In this document: piece after piece, positions 33,645 through 41,435 of the stretch
How positions within the stretch are numbered: position 1 is the first letter of the stretch
Layout: each line of letters opens with the position of its first letter
Assembly: GCF_024700075.1 (NCBI RefSeq)
Contig: NZ_JAJONE010000001.1
Coordinates: forward strand, 4,301,001 to 4,365,000
Length of the DNA: 64,000 nt
Source of the DNA: Hymenobacter sp. J193
GTDB lineage: Bacteria; Bacteroidota; Bacteroidia; Cytophagales; Hymenobacteraceae
Reading direction: 5' to 3'
Notes under the pieces: generated by a model
What the model saw: the letters and a program-made list of their open reading frames with translations, nothing else
The model's database searches: none
Told to the model about the DNA's origin: nothing
Translations under genes and position numbers: made by a program

Positions 33645-34220
33645 CTAATCCGAGAAATACACTTTGCGCAGGGCCTGCAGGGCGCGGTGGGCTTTCACGC
33701 GGGCGGCTTCGGCGGTGCAACCCAGGAGCTGGCCTATTTCGTCGTAGCCAAAGCCCTGGAAGCGGTTGAGCAGCAAGATTTCGCGTTGGTTGGTGGGTAG
33801 TTGGGCCAGCGCTTCGTGGAGGTCGTCGTAGTGGCCGCTGACGCGCATCTGGGAAAAGGCTGCGCCGCGTAAGCCACCGTGGCGCTCCACCTCATCCACG
33901 TCGGCCGTACGCAGCTTTTCCTGGCGGTGCCAGTGGTCGGCGTAGCTGTTGCGGGCCATCTGAAACACCCAGGCTTTGAAGGGCTGGCCGGGCTGGTAGC
34001 TGGCCCGGTATTTCAGCACCCGCTCAAACACGCTTTGGGCCAAATCTTCACTGGTTTCCCGGTCGTTGCAGAGGCGGTAGAGGTAGTTGAACAAGGGCCC
34101 GTGGTAGCGCTCAAACAAGGGCACGAGCTGATCGAGGTCGTTGGCCTTCACGGCAGCCATCAGGTCTTCGTCGCTCGGGCGGGCGGTGGTCACGGAGAAA
34201 GTTTTTGGAGGGTTGTGCAA
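33645..34220 (-). CDS. ECF sigma-70 factor (module 1)
   Basis: The protein has 191 residues. Sigma region 2 shows LFERYHGPLFNYLYRLCND, EDLAQSVFERVLKYRASY and FKAWVFQMARNSYADHWHRQEK. Region 4 shows LPTNQREILLLNRFQGFGYDEIGQLLGCTAEAARVKAHRALQALR. This places it in the extracytoplasmic-function group. It directs RNA polymerase to specific promoters when freed from the anti-sigma factor encoded next. The ATG at 34220 lies close after a palindromic region. Sister of 37076-37648, with similar motifs but a different N-terminus and region linker. It probably controls this operon itself, but no shared promoter box could be confirmed. Confidence 0.92.
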   Translation of the reverse strand: MHNPPKTFSVTTARPSDEDLMAAVKANDLDQLVPLFERYHGPLFNYLYRLCNDRETSEDLAQSVFERVLKYRASYQPGQPFKAWVFQMARNSYADHWHRQEKLRTADVDEVERHGGLRGAAFSQMRVSGHYDDLHEALAQLPTNQREILLLNRFQGFGYDEIGQLLGCTAEAARVKAHRALQALRKVYFSD

Positions 34221-34277
34221 GGAGTACCGGCCGCAAGCCCATTCGTTACAGGGGTAGTGAAATTTTTTTGATGACCT

Positions 34278-34333
34278 GAAAAACCCTGAACGTCATGCTG
34301 AGCGAAGGCGAAGCATGACGTTCAGGGTTTTTC
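34278..34333. repeat. Palindrome (TCATGCTGAGC type) between the two modules
   Basis: A perfect stem GAAAAACCCTGAACGTCATGCT with a 12-base loop lies 58 bases upstream of the module 1 sigma gene and downstream of the module 2 terminator. The core CGTCATGCTGAGCG...GAAGCATGACG belongs to the dispersed palindrome family. A run of T after the second arm could also terminate transcripts. Confidence 0.75.
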
Positions 34334-34363
34334 AAACAGACCTTTCAGGATTAAAAATGAAAA

Positions 34364-34401
34364 AAGCCAGCGGCTCTCCCGGGAAGGGAAGCCGCTGGCT
34401 T
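34364..34401 (-). terminator. Terminator of module 2
   Basis: A 12-bp stem AAGCCAGCGGCT / AGCCGCTGGCTT followed on the minus strand by T-rich bases (34352-34363) lies about 120 bases after the last DUF4097 stop of module 2. Confidence 0.7.
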
Positions 34402-34519
34402 ATCAAGTTGGTATCATCAATAGCCGTTCTGCTGCGCCCAGCCCGGCCGGCACCGGCTGGTGGGAGTCACTCACCACAGCTACCCACCGGTGGCGGCCGG
34501 GGCTGAGCGCAGAGAAGGG

Positions 34520-35346
34520 TTATTTCGCCCGGCGGATGTAGATGTCGCCGTTTAGGGTTTTCATCATAAACTCGGGGCCACCGTTGTTGATTTTGCCGTA
34601 GGTCCAGGTGTCCTGGGCCACGCGGTAGGTGCCGTCTTTGGCCGTGCGCGTCACTTTAGCGGGGTTGCTGTCTACGCTCAGGTCAAAGTCGCTATAGATG
34701 TCGCCGTGGTCGGACTTGAGCTTCACCGAAACGTTGGCCCGGGCCGGCAGCGTTACGTCTACCTTGCCGTTGATGGTGGAGAAGGCCATGGGGGCACCGG
34801 CGGTTATCTGCTTGAAGTCGGCAATGACCTCGCCGTTCACCGTGTTCAGCACCGCCGAGCCGGCCACGTCGTTGAGGCGGATGGAGCCGTTCACGTTGGA
34901 TATTTCCAGCTCGCCTTCCACGTTGTCCACCACAATGTCGCCGTTCTGCACGGTGGCCAGCTTCAGGGAAAACTGGCGCGGCACTTTGATGACGAAATCC
35001 ACCGGGTTTTGCCAGGACTGGGTTTTCACGTACACCTGGTTGTCGCGCTCCTGGGCTGTTACGTCCAGGCCACTGGCTTGGGAGATGCGGCGCATGCCCG
35101 AGGCATTTTCGTTGCCGGCCGACTCGCGCCGCCCGCCCCGCGTGGCTACTTCAATAACTACTTCCTTGCCGGCGTAGCCCGTGACTTTGATGCCGCCGCC
35201 CACGAGCTTGAGGTGCAGGGTACCCGGCTTGCCGGGGAGCTGAGGGCCACCGTCATCTGCTCCCTGGCAGCCTGCTGGGCCTGGGCCGGATGCAGCCAAA
35301 AGAGAGCGGCGAAGGCGAAAAGAAGTTGAAATATGCGCTGATTCAT
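34520..35346 (-). pseudogene. DUF4097-type exported protein (module 2, last gene), frameshifted
   Basis: The start ATG at 35346 gives a clear signal (MNQRIFQLLFAFAALFWLHP, ending AQAQQ) and MTVALS, after which the frame is lost. The continuation lies in the -1 frame from about 35243: PGKPGTLHLKLVGGGIKVTGYAGKEVVIEV, then repeats ENVEGELEIS-like, NTVNGEVIADF, STINGKVDVTLP and KTLNGDIYIRRAK. One missing base at about 35233-35243 explains it. The ATG overlaps the stop of the upstream DUF4097 gene (ATGA-type overlap), so translation would be coupled. The rest is intact, so this is a very recent lesion or a base-calling error. Confidence 0.8.
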
Positions 35347-36221
35347 CGGGTTTGCTGTTTAATGGTGACGTCGCCGTTCAGGGTTTCCAGGCGAATGTTG
35401 GGGCCGCCCTTGCCGAGGCGCACGGCCGTTTCCTTGCGGAGCTTGTACTTGGTGCCGGCTCCTTCGCGCTCGGTATTCTGGGTGATGGTGGCGGGCAGAT
35501 TTTCCGTCTGCGGGAAGTCGGTGTACATTTCCCCGTGCATGCTCTTGAAGTAGAGGTCAGCCGAGGCCGTGGGCGGGTAGCTCACCGTAATGTCGCCGTT
35601 GATGGTCTTGTAGGAAGCCGCGGCCATGGGAGCCGCCGTGAGGGCTACTTCCACCGGGCCGTTCACGGTGTGGGCTTTGGATACTTCGCGGGCATTTTTG
35701 ATGATGATGCCGCCGTTCACGTTGCTGGCTTGCAGCAGGCCGTTCACGTTTTCTACCCGCACCTCGCCGCCGTTCACCGTCGACAAGGTCACTTTCATGT
35801 CGCGGGGCACTTTCACGGTGAAGTCGAGGCTGAACTGATAGTGCCGCTCGTCACTGCTCCAGTGCTGGCTGTGCAGGGTATGGCGGGGGCGCGAGTCGAA
35901 AGGAGCCTGCTGGTACACAATTACGCTGTCGTTGCGCTGCAGGAAGCCTGGCTGCACGTCTTTCCGGGCTTCGGCCAGGGCCGTGGCGTCGTCGGCTTTC
36001 AGGGTTTTGGTGACTTCCACCACTACTTTGTTGCCGGTGGTGCCTTCTACCCGCACCGAGCCGAAGATGTTGTAGAGGGCCAGGGTGCTGCGGCCGGCGT
36101 CGCCGGAGAGGGTGAATTCGCGGCTTACTTTTTCCGTGGCTTCCCGGTCCTGGGCTTGCAGCGAGCAGCTAGGCAGCCACAGAAGTGTCCAGAGTAGCAG
36201 AGTTATGATGTGTGGTTTCAT
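35343..36221 (-). CDS. DUF4097-type exported beta-repeat protein (module 2, third gene)
   Basis: The protein has 292 residues with signal MKPHIITLLLWTLLWLPSCSL. A Cys near the end of the hydrophobic stretch (LPSC) allows a lipoprotein reading. Repeats are STVNGGEVRVENVNGLLQASNVNGG, HTVNGPVEVAL, KTINGDITVSYP, KSMHGEMYTDFP and ETLNGDVTIKQQTR. The core is TVNG rather than SVSG, so it belongs to a different subgroup from module 1. The start overlaps the end of the HEAT anti-sigma gene by 53 bases. The stop overlaps the start of the last gene by 4 bases. All four module 2 genes are therefore packed with overlaps. Confidence 0.85.
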   Translation of the reverse strand: MKPHIITLLLWTLLWLPSCSLQAQDREATEKVSREFTLSGDAGRSTLALYNIFGSVRVEGTTGNKVVVEVTKTLKADDATALAEARKDVQPGFLQRNDSVIVYQQAPFDSRPRHTLHSQHWSSDERHYQFSLDFTVKVPRDMKVTLSTVNGGEVRVENVNGLLQASNVNGGIIIKNAREVSKAHTVNGPVEVALTAAPMAAASYKTINGDITVSYPPTASADLYFKSMHGEMYTDFPQTENLPATITQNTEREGAGTKYKLRKETAVRLGKGGPNIRLETLNGDVTIKQQTR

Positions 36222-37101
36222 CGGAGTTCGAGGGGGTTGAGGGAGCCGCGGGGGCGCGGTCGTGGGACAAAGACTGAATGCTCTGCTCGATTTTGGTTTT
36301 CACTTGCTCGTTGAGGTTGTCCTGCTGGAGCAGCTTGCGCAGGGGGCGCACCGAGCGGCGCTCCTGGAGCTGCACCATCAGATCGGCCAGCGCCGACTGC
36401 ACCAGGGGGGACTCCTGGTAGGTGAGGGAGCGAACCAGCCCTTGGCGCACGGTGGGGTCGTCGGCCATGCTGCCCAGAGCGTCCAGGGTAGCTAGGCGCA
36501 CGTTCACGTTGGGGTCTTGGTTGAGGGTGCTGAGTAGGGCCGCCAGCACCCGCTCGTTGGTGGGGGCTACTTGCTCGGCCTCACTCACGGCCTGCAGGCG
36601 CTGCACGGCCGAGGGGTTGTTGAGGCGCGAAATCAGCCCTACCTGCCGGGCCGTGGCGGCCGGGCTTTCCGTTGAAACCTGGGCCAGGGGCTCGTCAGCT
36701 CCCGCACTGGTTTCACCGCCTCTGAGCCCGTAGCCGATACCCAAACCTGCCAGCAACAAGACCAGGCTATAGGCCAGGCGCTGGGCAAAAGCCGGCTGCC
36801 ACCACTGGCGCAGCCGCTCCAGCAGCCCCGCCACCGACCAGCGCTGCCGTTGCTGCTCCTCGGCCTTGAAGTCGGCCAGCATGGCGTAGAAGTTGGGCCG
36901 CAGCTCTTCGCTGGGTGCCGGCACGGGCAGGTTGCCCATAGCGGCCCAGAGCTGCTGCACGCCTTCCAGCTCGTGCTGGCAGTCGGGGCACTGGGCCAGG
37001 TGAGCAGCCAAGGCTTGCTGGTCCGTTTCGGGTAGCTCGCCCGCCAGCCAGCTCATCAGCTCCTGCTGCACTTCTTCACAGTTTCTGAATCTTGCTTCCA
37101 T
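36169..37101 (-). CDS. Anti-sigma factor with zinc finger, TM segment and HEAT repeats (module 2)
   Basis: The protein has 310 residues. The N-terminal zinc-finger region (MEARFRNCEEVQQELMSWL, then HLAQCPDCQHEL) gives the zf-HC2 ligands. One TM helix lies at about 108-126 (LAYSLVLLLAGLGIGYGL). The periplasmic part carries HEAT-like repeats: NPSAVQRLQAVSEAEQ, DPNVNVRLATLDALGSMADDPTVRQGL and SPLVQSALADLMVQLQERRSVRPL. A Ser/Thr/Asn-rich tail follows. The layout matches 32789-33628 very closely. It overlaps the sigma gene by 26 bases upstream and the DUF4097 gene by 53 bases downstream, giving coupled production. Confidence 0.88.
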   Translation of the reverse strand: MEARFRNCEEVQQELMSWLAGELPETDQQALAAHLAQCPDCQHELEGVQQLWAAMGNLPVPAPSEELRPNFYAMLADFKAEEQQRQRWSVAGLLERLRQWWQPAFAQRLAYSLVLLLAGLGIGYGLRGGETSAGADEPLAQVSTESPAATARQVGLISRLNNPSAVQRLQAVSEAEQVAPTNERVLAALLSTLNQDPNVNVRLATLDALGSMADDPTVRQGLVRSLTYQESPLVQSALADLMVQLQERRSVRPLRKLLQQDNLNEQVKTKIEQSIQSLSHDRAPAAPSTPSNSDETTHHNSATLDTSVAA

Positions 37102-37648
37102 TCTCCATTTGCAAATAGATGTCCTTCAATTGGCAGAGGGCCCGGTGCGCGCGCACCTTCACGGCCCCCTCCGTGATGTTGAGCAGCTGCGCTATCTGCT
37201 CGTATTTCAGCTCCTGAAAGCGGCTCAGCACCAGCACCTCGCGCTGGTCGGGGCTGAGGCGGGCCAGGGCCCGGTGGAGCTGCGCTTCTTCCTGGGTGCG
37301 CTGCAGGTGGGCGTCGGCCGACGTGCCGCCCGCAATTTTCTCGGCCCAGTCGGCAATGTCCTGGTGGTGGGCCGAGGGCTTGTTTTTCTTGGCGGCATCG
37401 GCCAGCACGTTGCGCGCCAGGTGGTACATCCACGTCCGGAACTCGCCCTCCCCGGTGAAGGTGTGCCGGTACTTGAGCATGCGGTAAAACACGTTCTGCA
37501 CCAAGTCTTCGCTGGCCGTGGCATTGCCGTTGGAGTGGTAGAAGAACGCCAGCAACGGCCGGTGGTAGCGTTCAAACAACAGGCCCATCTTCTCCACCTG
37601 GCCAGCCTTCACCTGGAGCATGAGCGAGTTGTCGGTAAGCGAGTTCAA
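37076..37648 (-). CDS. ECF sigma-70 factor (module 2)
   Basis: The protein has 190 residues. Region 2 shows LLFERYHRPLLAFFYHSNG, EDLVQNVFYRMLKYRHTF and FRTWMYHLARNVLADAAKKNK. Region 4 shows LSPDQREVLVLSRFQELKYEQIAQLLNITEGAVKVRAHRALCQL. It is the same ECF type as 33645-34220 and heads an identical gene order. The end overlaps the anti-sigma gene by 26 bases. The upstream intergenic stretch (37649-37949) carries a long palindrome but no recognised -7 box. Confidence 0.92.
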   Translation of the reverse strand: MNSLTDNSLMLQVKAGQVEKMGLLFERYHRPLLAFFYHSNGNATASEDLVQNVFYRMLKYRHTFTGEGEFRTWMYHLARNVLADAAKKNKPSAHHQDIADWAEKIAGGTSADAHLQRTQEEAQLHRALARLSPDQREVLVLSRFQELKYEQIAQLLNITEGAVKVRAHRALCQLKDIYLQMENGSKIQKL

Positions 37649-37833
37649 GGTGTTGGCTGGTAGGTTGGTGGCGAATTCGGACGTGGAAACTGTGCCTTTT
37701 CGGGAAGGTTACCGCCGAACGAGAAAATATTTTTCGGGGAGGGCTGCTGCGTTTTGATAGAATATCAGACAGGCTACCACAAAGTCATGGTGAGCGAAGC
37801 CAAGGCATTTCGCGTGCTGACGTTGTGGAAGTA

Positions 37834-37920
37834 ACCGTCATGCTGAGCGGAGTCGAAGCATCTCTACCGAACGATTCAACTAAGCGGTAGAGATGCTTCG
37901 ACTTCGCTCAGCATGACGGT
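37834..37920. repeat. Dispersed long palindrome (TCATGCTGAGC type)
   Basis: Arms of 36 bases (37834-37869 and 37885-37920) pair with one mismatch around a 15-base loop. The cores are ACCGTCATGCTGAGC and TCGAAGCATCTCTACCG. It lies 29 bases past the stop of the phosphatase-like gene. A further fragment (GTCATGGTGAGCGAAGCC) sits at about 37785-37802. The rest of the 301-base gap between 37649 and 37949 is empty. Confidence 0.85.
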
Positions 37921-37949
37921 CTTTTTCTAGTTATAGAGGAAGCATCCTC

Positions 37950-38330
37950 TTAAAGCACGTCCTCTCCTAGATGCTCGCTTAGCCGTTCGCGGAGCAAATC
38001 CTGAAGGATGTGGTCCATGAACTGGAATTTGTCGGGGATGCGCAGCACCACTAGGCGCTTGCCGGTTAGCGCATCGGCAAACTTCTGGCGGAGGGAGTCG
38101 GCGTGCTTGCGCTCCATCACCAGCACCACATCGGCCCAGCCGAGGTGGCCGGCCGTCACGCGCACCCGGGCGCCGGGCTCGGTGCCGGCCGAGCGGGCCT
38201 CGTAGTGCGGGTGCTGGTCGAACAGCCGCTCGGCGGTGAGGCTGCGCCAGCGGTTCTGGCTGCAGATGAACAGCAATTTTTGGGACTGAAAGTCAGCGGA
38301 ATTGGCGGTGGCGGGAGAGGAAGTCGGCAT
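37950..38330 (-). CDS. Low-molecular-weight phosphatase-like protein (COG4551 type)
   Basis: The protein has 126 residues. The P-loop C-x5-R-S is FICSQNRWRS, with Cys23 and Arg29. YEARSAGT and the WADVVLVMERKHADSLRQKF region follow, and the late acidic part has IPDKFQFMD with the likely general-acid Asp. This matches small predicted protein tyrosine phosphatases rather than the larger arsenate-reductase-like group. The target in the cell is unknown. It is a single gene facing the bglX-type gene in the divergent direction, with about 64 bases between starts. The ATG at 38330 gives a short Ser/Ala tail before the core. Confidence 0.8.
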   Translation of the reverse strand: MPTSSPATANSADFQSQKLLFICSQNRWRSLTAERLFDQHPHYEARSAGTEPGARVRVTAGHLGWADVVLVMERKHADSLRQKFADALTGKRLVVLRIPDKFQFMDHILQDLLRERLSEHLGEDVL

Positions 38331-38394
38331 AAGTCTCGCAAAGATGCCGTAAGTTCGCCGTGCTCCCCTGCATCATTTCCCTACACGCCGTATC

Positions 38395-40638
38395 ATGCGC
38401 CGTCCATTCTGCAAAGCCGTGGCCACTGCCACGGTGGGAGCCTGCCTTGTAGTAGGCAGTACCACGCCGCTGCTTGCCCAGCGCAAAACCCTCGAACAAA
38501 AGGTTGACTCCGTGCTCCAGCTGATGACGCTGGAGGAAAAAGCCGGCCAGCTCAACCAATACACCGGCGACGCCGTTACGGGCCCCGCCGTAAACGACCC
38601 CACCAAGCTGGAGCAGATCCGCACGGGGCGGGTGGGCTCCATGCTCAACATCCGTGGAGCTCAGCGTACCCGCGAGCTGCAGGCCGAAGCCCTCAAGTCG
38701 CGCCTGAAAATCCCGCTGCTCTTCGGCCTCGACGTCATCCATGGCTACCAGACCACGTTTCCCATTCCCTTGGGCGAGGCCGCCAGCTGGGATATGACGG
38801 CCATCCGGCAGTCGGCGCACATTGCGGCCGTGGAGGCTGCCGCCGCCGGCCAGCACTGGACGTTTGCCCCCATGGTGGACATTGCCCGCGACCCGCGCTG
38901 GGGTCGCGTGATGGAAGGCGCCGGCGAAGACCCTTACCTCGGCTCTCAGATTGCCCGGGCCCGGGTGCTGGGCTTCCAGGGCGAAAAAATAGGCGCTACC
39001 GATGCCGTGCTGGCCTGCGCCAAGCACTTTGCGGCCTACGGCGCCGCCCAGGCCGGCCGCGACTACCATACCGTGGACATGAGCCGCCGCCTGCTGTGGG
39101 AGGTATACCTGCCTCCGTTTAAAGCAGCCCTCGATGCCGGCGCGGCCACGTTCATGAACTCCTTTAATGAGCTGGACGGTATTCCCGCCACCGGCCACCG
39201 CTACCTGCAGCGCGACATCCTCAAAGGCCAGTGGAAATTCCAGGGCTTTGTGGTGAGCGACTGGGGCTCGATAGGGGAGATGGTAAACCATGGCTTCGCC
39301 AAAGACAATGCCGACGCCGGCCGCCTGGCTATGCTGGCCGGCTCCGACATGGACATGGAAAGCCGCTCCTACGTGAACAGTCTGCCTGCCCTGGTGAAGA
39401 GCGGCCAGGTGCCCGAAGAACTGGTAAACGACGCCGTGCGCCGCATCCTGCGCAAGAAGTTTGAGCTGGGTTTGTTCCAGAACCCGAACCGCTTCAGCGA
39501 CGTGGCCCGCGAGAAAAAGCTGGTGGGTGCCCCCGAGCATCGGCAGATAGCCCGCGACGTGGCCCGCAAATCCATTGTGCTGCTAAAGAACGAAGGCAAC
39601 GTGCTGCCGCTGGATAAGAAAACCAAGCGCATTGCCCTCATCGGCCCGCTGGGTACCAGCAAGCTCAACCACGCCGGCTTCTGGGCCGTGAACTACGACT
39701 CGACCGGCTACGTGAGCGTGCTGGAAGGGCTGCAGAACAAGTTTGGGAAAAAGGCTAACATCCAGTACGCCCGGGGCTGCGGCATCAAGGGCGAGTCGCA
39801 GGCGGGCTTTGCGGAAGCGGTGAAAGCGGCGCAGCAGTCGGATGTGGTGGTAATGGCCGTGGGCGAGGCCTACGACATGAGCGGCGAGGCCAAGTCGCGT
39901 ACGGATATTGGTCTGCCCGGTCAGCAGGAAGCCCTCATCAAGGCCGTGGTAGCCACCGGCAAGCCCGTAGTGGTGCTGATGATGGCCGGCCGGCCGCTCA
40001 CCTTCAACTGGACGGCCGAGCACGCCCCCGCCATCCTGTACACGTGGTGGCTGGGCTCAGAGGCCGGCAACGCCATTGCCGACGTGCTGACCGGGGACTA
40101 CAACCCCGCCGGCAAGCTTCCCATGACGTTTCCGCGCAGCCTGGGCCAAGTGCCCATCTTCTACGCCGCCAAAAACACCGGCCGCCCCTCCAGCGGGGAC
40201 AAGGACGTGCTCTACAAATCGGCCTACATCGACCAGACCAACCGGCCCCAGTACGCCTTCGGCCACGGCCTGAGCTACACCAAGTTCACCTACGGCAACC
40301 TCAAGCTCAGCACGACGCAGCTGGGCGCGGGCCAGTCGCTCACCGTTTCCTGCACGCTCACCAACGCCGGCAAAACGGCCGGGGAGGAAGTGGTGCAGCT
40401 CTACCTGCGCGACCTGGTAGCTAGCGTAACGCGCCCCATCCAGGAGCTCAAGGACTTCCAGAAAGTGCAACTCAAGCCCGGCGAAACCAAGACCCTCACC
40501 TTCACCATCACCCCCGAGAAACTGTCGTTCTACAACCAGGATATGCAGTGGACCACCGAGCCCGGCGAGTTCCGCCTCATGCTTGGCAGCGCCTCCGATG
40601 ATATCCGGCTGGACAGCAAGTTTGAGTTGCAAAAGTAA
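38395..40638 (+). CDS. bglX: Periplasmic GH3 beta-glucosidase (BglX-type)
   Basis: The protein has 747 residues with signal MRRPFCKAVATATVGACLVV, cleaved after TTPLLAQ. The N-terminal GH3 barrel shows EEKAGQLNQYTGD, LLFGLDVIHGYQTTFPIP, AGQHWTFAPMVDIARDPRWGR, KHFAAYGAAQAGRDY, and GFVVSDWGS with nucleophile Asp289. A second alpha/beta sandwich domain (about 400-620, with GEAYDMSGEAKSRTDI and the acid/base region) is followed by a C-terminal fibronectin-III-like domain (TLTNAGKTAGEEVVQLYL). Known members release terminal glucose from beta-glucans and cello-oligosaccharides. It is a single gene before the PepSY-like and trehalase genes. Confidence 0.93.
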   Translation: MRRPFCKAVATATVGACLVVGSTTPLLAQRKTLEQKVDSVLQLMTLEEKAGQLNQYTGDAVTGPAVNDPTKLEQIRTGRVGSMLNIRGAQRTRELQAEALKSRLKIPLLFGLDVIHGYQTTFPIPLGEAASWDMTAIRQSAHIAAVEAAAAGQHWTFAPMVDIARDPRWGRVMEGAGEDPYLGSQIARARVLGFQGEKIGATDAVLACAKHFAAYGAAQAGRDYHTVDMSRRLLWEVYLPPFKAALDAGAATFMNSFNELDGIPATGHRYLQRDILKGQWKFQGFVVSDWGSIGEMVNHGFAKDNADAGRLAMLAGSDMDMESRSYVNSLPALVKSGQVPEELVNDAVRRILRKKFELGLFQNPNRFSDVAREKKLVGAPEHRQIARDVARKSIVLLKNEGNVLPLDKKTKRIALIGPLGTSKLNHAGFWAVNYDSTGYVSVLEGLQNKFGKKANIQYARGCGIKGESQAGFAEAVKAAQQSDVVVMAVGEAYDMSGEAKSRTDIGLPGQQEALIKAVVATGKPVVVLMMAGRPLTFNWTAEHAPAILYTWWLGSEAGNAIADVLTGDYNPAGKLPMTFPRSLGQVPIFYAAKNTGRPSSGDKDVLYKSAYIDQTNRPQYAFGHGLSYTKFTYGNLKLSTTQLGAGQSLTVSCTLTNAGKTAGEEVVQLYLRDLVASVTRPIQELKDFQKVQLKPGETKTLTFTITPEKLSFYNQDMQWTTEPGEFRLMLGSASDDIRLDSKFELQK

Positions 40639-40720
40639 ATAAGCCGCCTTTCCAGGTAGGTCGCACCACGCCAACATGCCCGAAACTGTCCGTACGCCGG
40701 CTGGTTTCGGGCATGATGGC

Positions 40721-40747
40721 TTGGGAGGGTAGCATTCGGCTAGTTTG
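40721..40747 (+). promoter_or_regulatory. Possible promoter of the PepSY-like gene
   Basis: TTG (40721-40723), a 17-base spacer and TAGTTTG (40741-40747) resemble a Bacteroidota -33/-7 pair, but the -7 has one base fewer than TAnnTTTG. It lies 50 bases before the ATG. Confidence 0.3.
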
Positions 40748-40796
40748 TATATTGAAGGGCACCGCCGCTCACGTGCTCATCCTTTTGCTGCTGACT

Positions 40797-41306
40797 ATGA
40801 ATAAAGTGTTACTCGTCCTGGCCTTGGCCGTTGGGGGCCCCGTCTCGGCGCTTGCCCAAACCTATTACGCGCAGAATGCCGATCCTGCCCACAAAGTGAA
40901 GGTTCCGGCCTACGTGGTGAAAAAGTTCAGCCAGGCCTTTCCGGGCGCGCCCATCGATTCGTGCTACGTGTTCGGCAACACGGATAAAGGCGAGGAATCC
41001 TACAGCTTTTTCACCCACCGGGTAAACCGCGTCCTGGAAGCTAACTTCAACGAGCGGGGCGAGCTGACCGAGTCGGCCACGGAGGTGTCAGTAGAATCCT
41101 TGCCCGATGCGCTCCAGGCCGCCCTCACGCCCCAGCGCCTTGGGGCCGCCCGCCTCGGCCGCGTGACGAAAACCGTCTACCATCAGGAAGCCAATCGGGT
41201 GGAGTACCGGGTGGAGTGCCTCAGCGACGATGCCGGCAAGAGCAGCGCCCACTTCCAGTATTTCACGGAAGATGGTCAGCCCATTTCCGCCGAAAGCCGG
41301 GAGTAA
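40797..41306 (+). CDS. Exported PepSY-like (DUF2874) protein
   Basis: The protein has 169 residues with signal MNKVLLVLALAVGGPVSALA from ATG 40797. The mature protein holds VPAYVVKKFSQAFPGAPIDSCYVF, a stretch typical of PepSY-like DUF2874 domains, then alternating beta strands (YSFFTHRVNRVLEANFNERGELTESATEVSVESLPDALQAAL) that repeat the pattern of helix plus sheet. DUF2874 proteins are small periplasmic proteins of unknown role, resembling beta-lactamase-inhibitor folds. It sits between bglX and the trehalase gene, 158 bases after the former. Its start is separated by its own possible promoter, so it is probably independent. Confidence 0.72.
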   Translation: MNKVLLVLALAVGGPVSALAQTYYAQNADPAHKVKVPAYVVKKFSQAFPGAPIDSCYVFGNTDKGEESYSFFTHRVNRVLEANFNERGELTESATEVSVESLPDALQAALTPQRLGAARLGRVTKTVYHQEANRVEYRVECLSDDAGKSSAHFQYFTEDGQPISAESRE

Positions 41307-41435
41307 GCGGTTATGCTCCGACCGAAATACGCGTTGCCAGCTGCGTAGGCGCCAGGTCTGCTGGCCAATGATGCTCCATATGTGGTGGGATGCTCATTAG
41401 ATAGCCCTTACGCATGGGCTTGCGTACTTTGGGGC

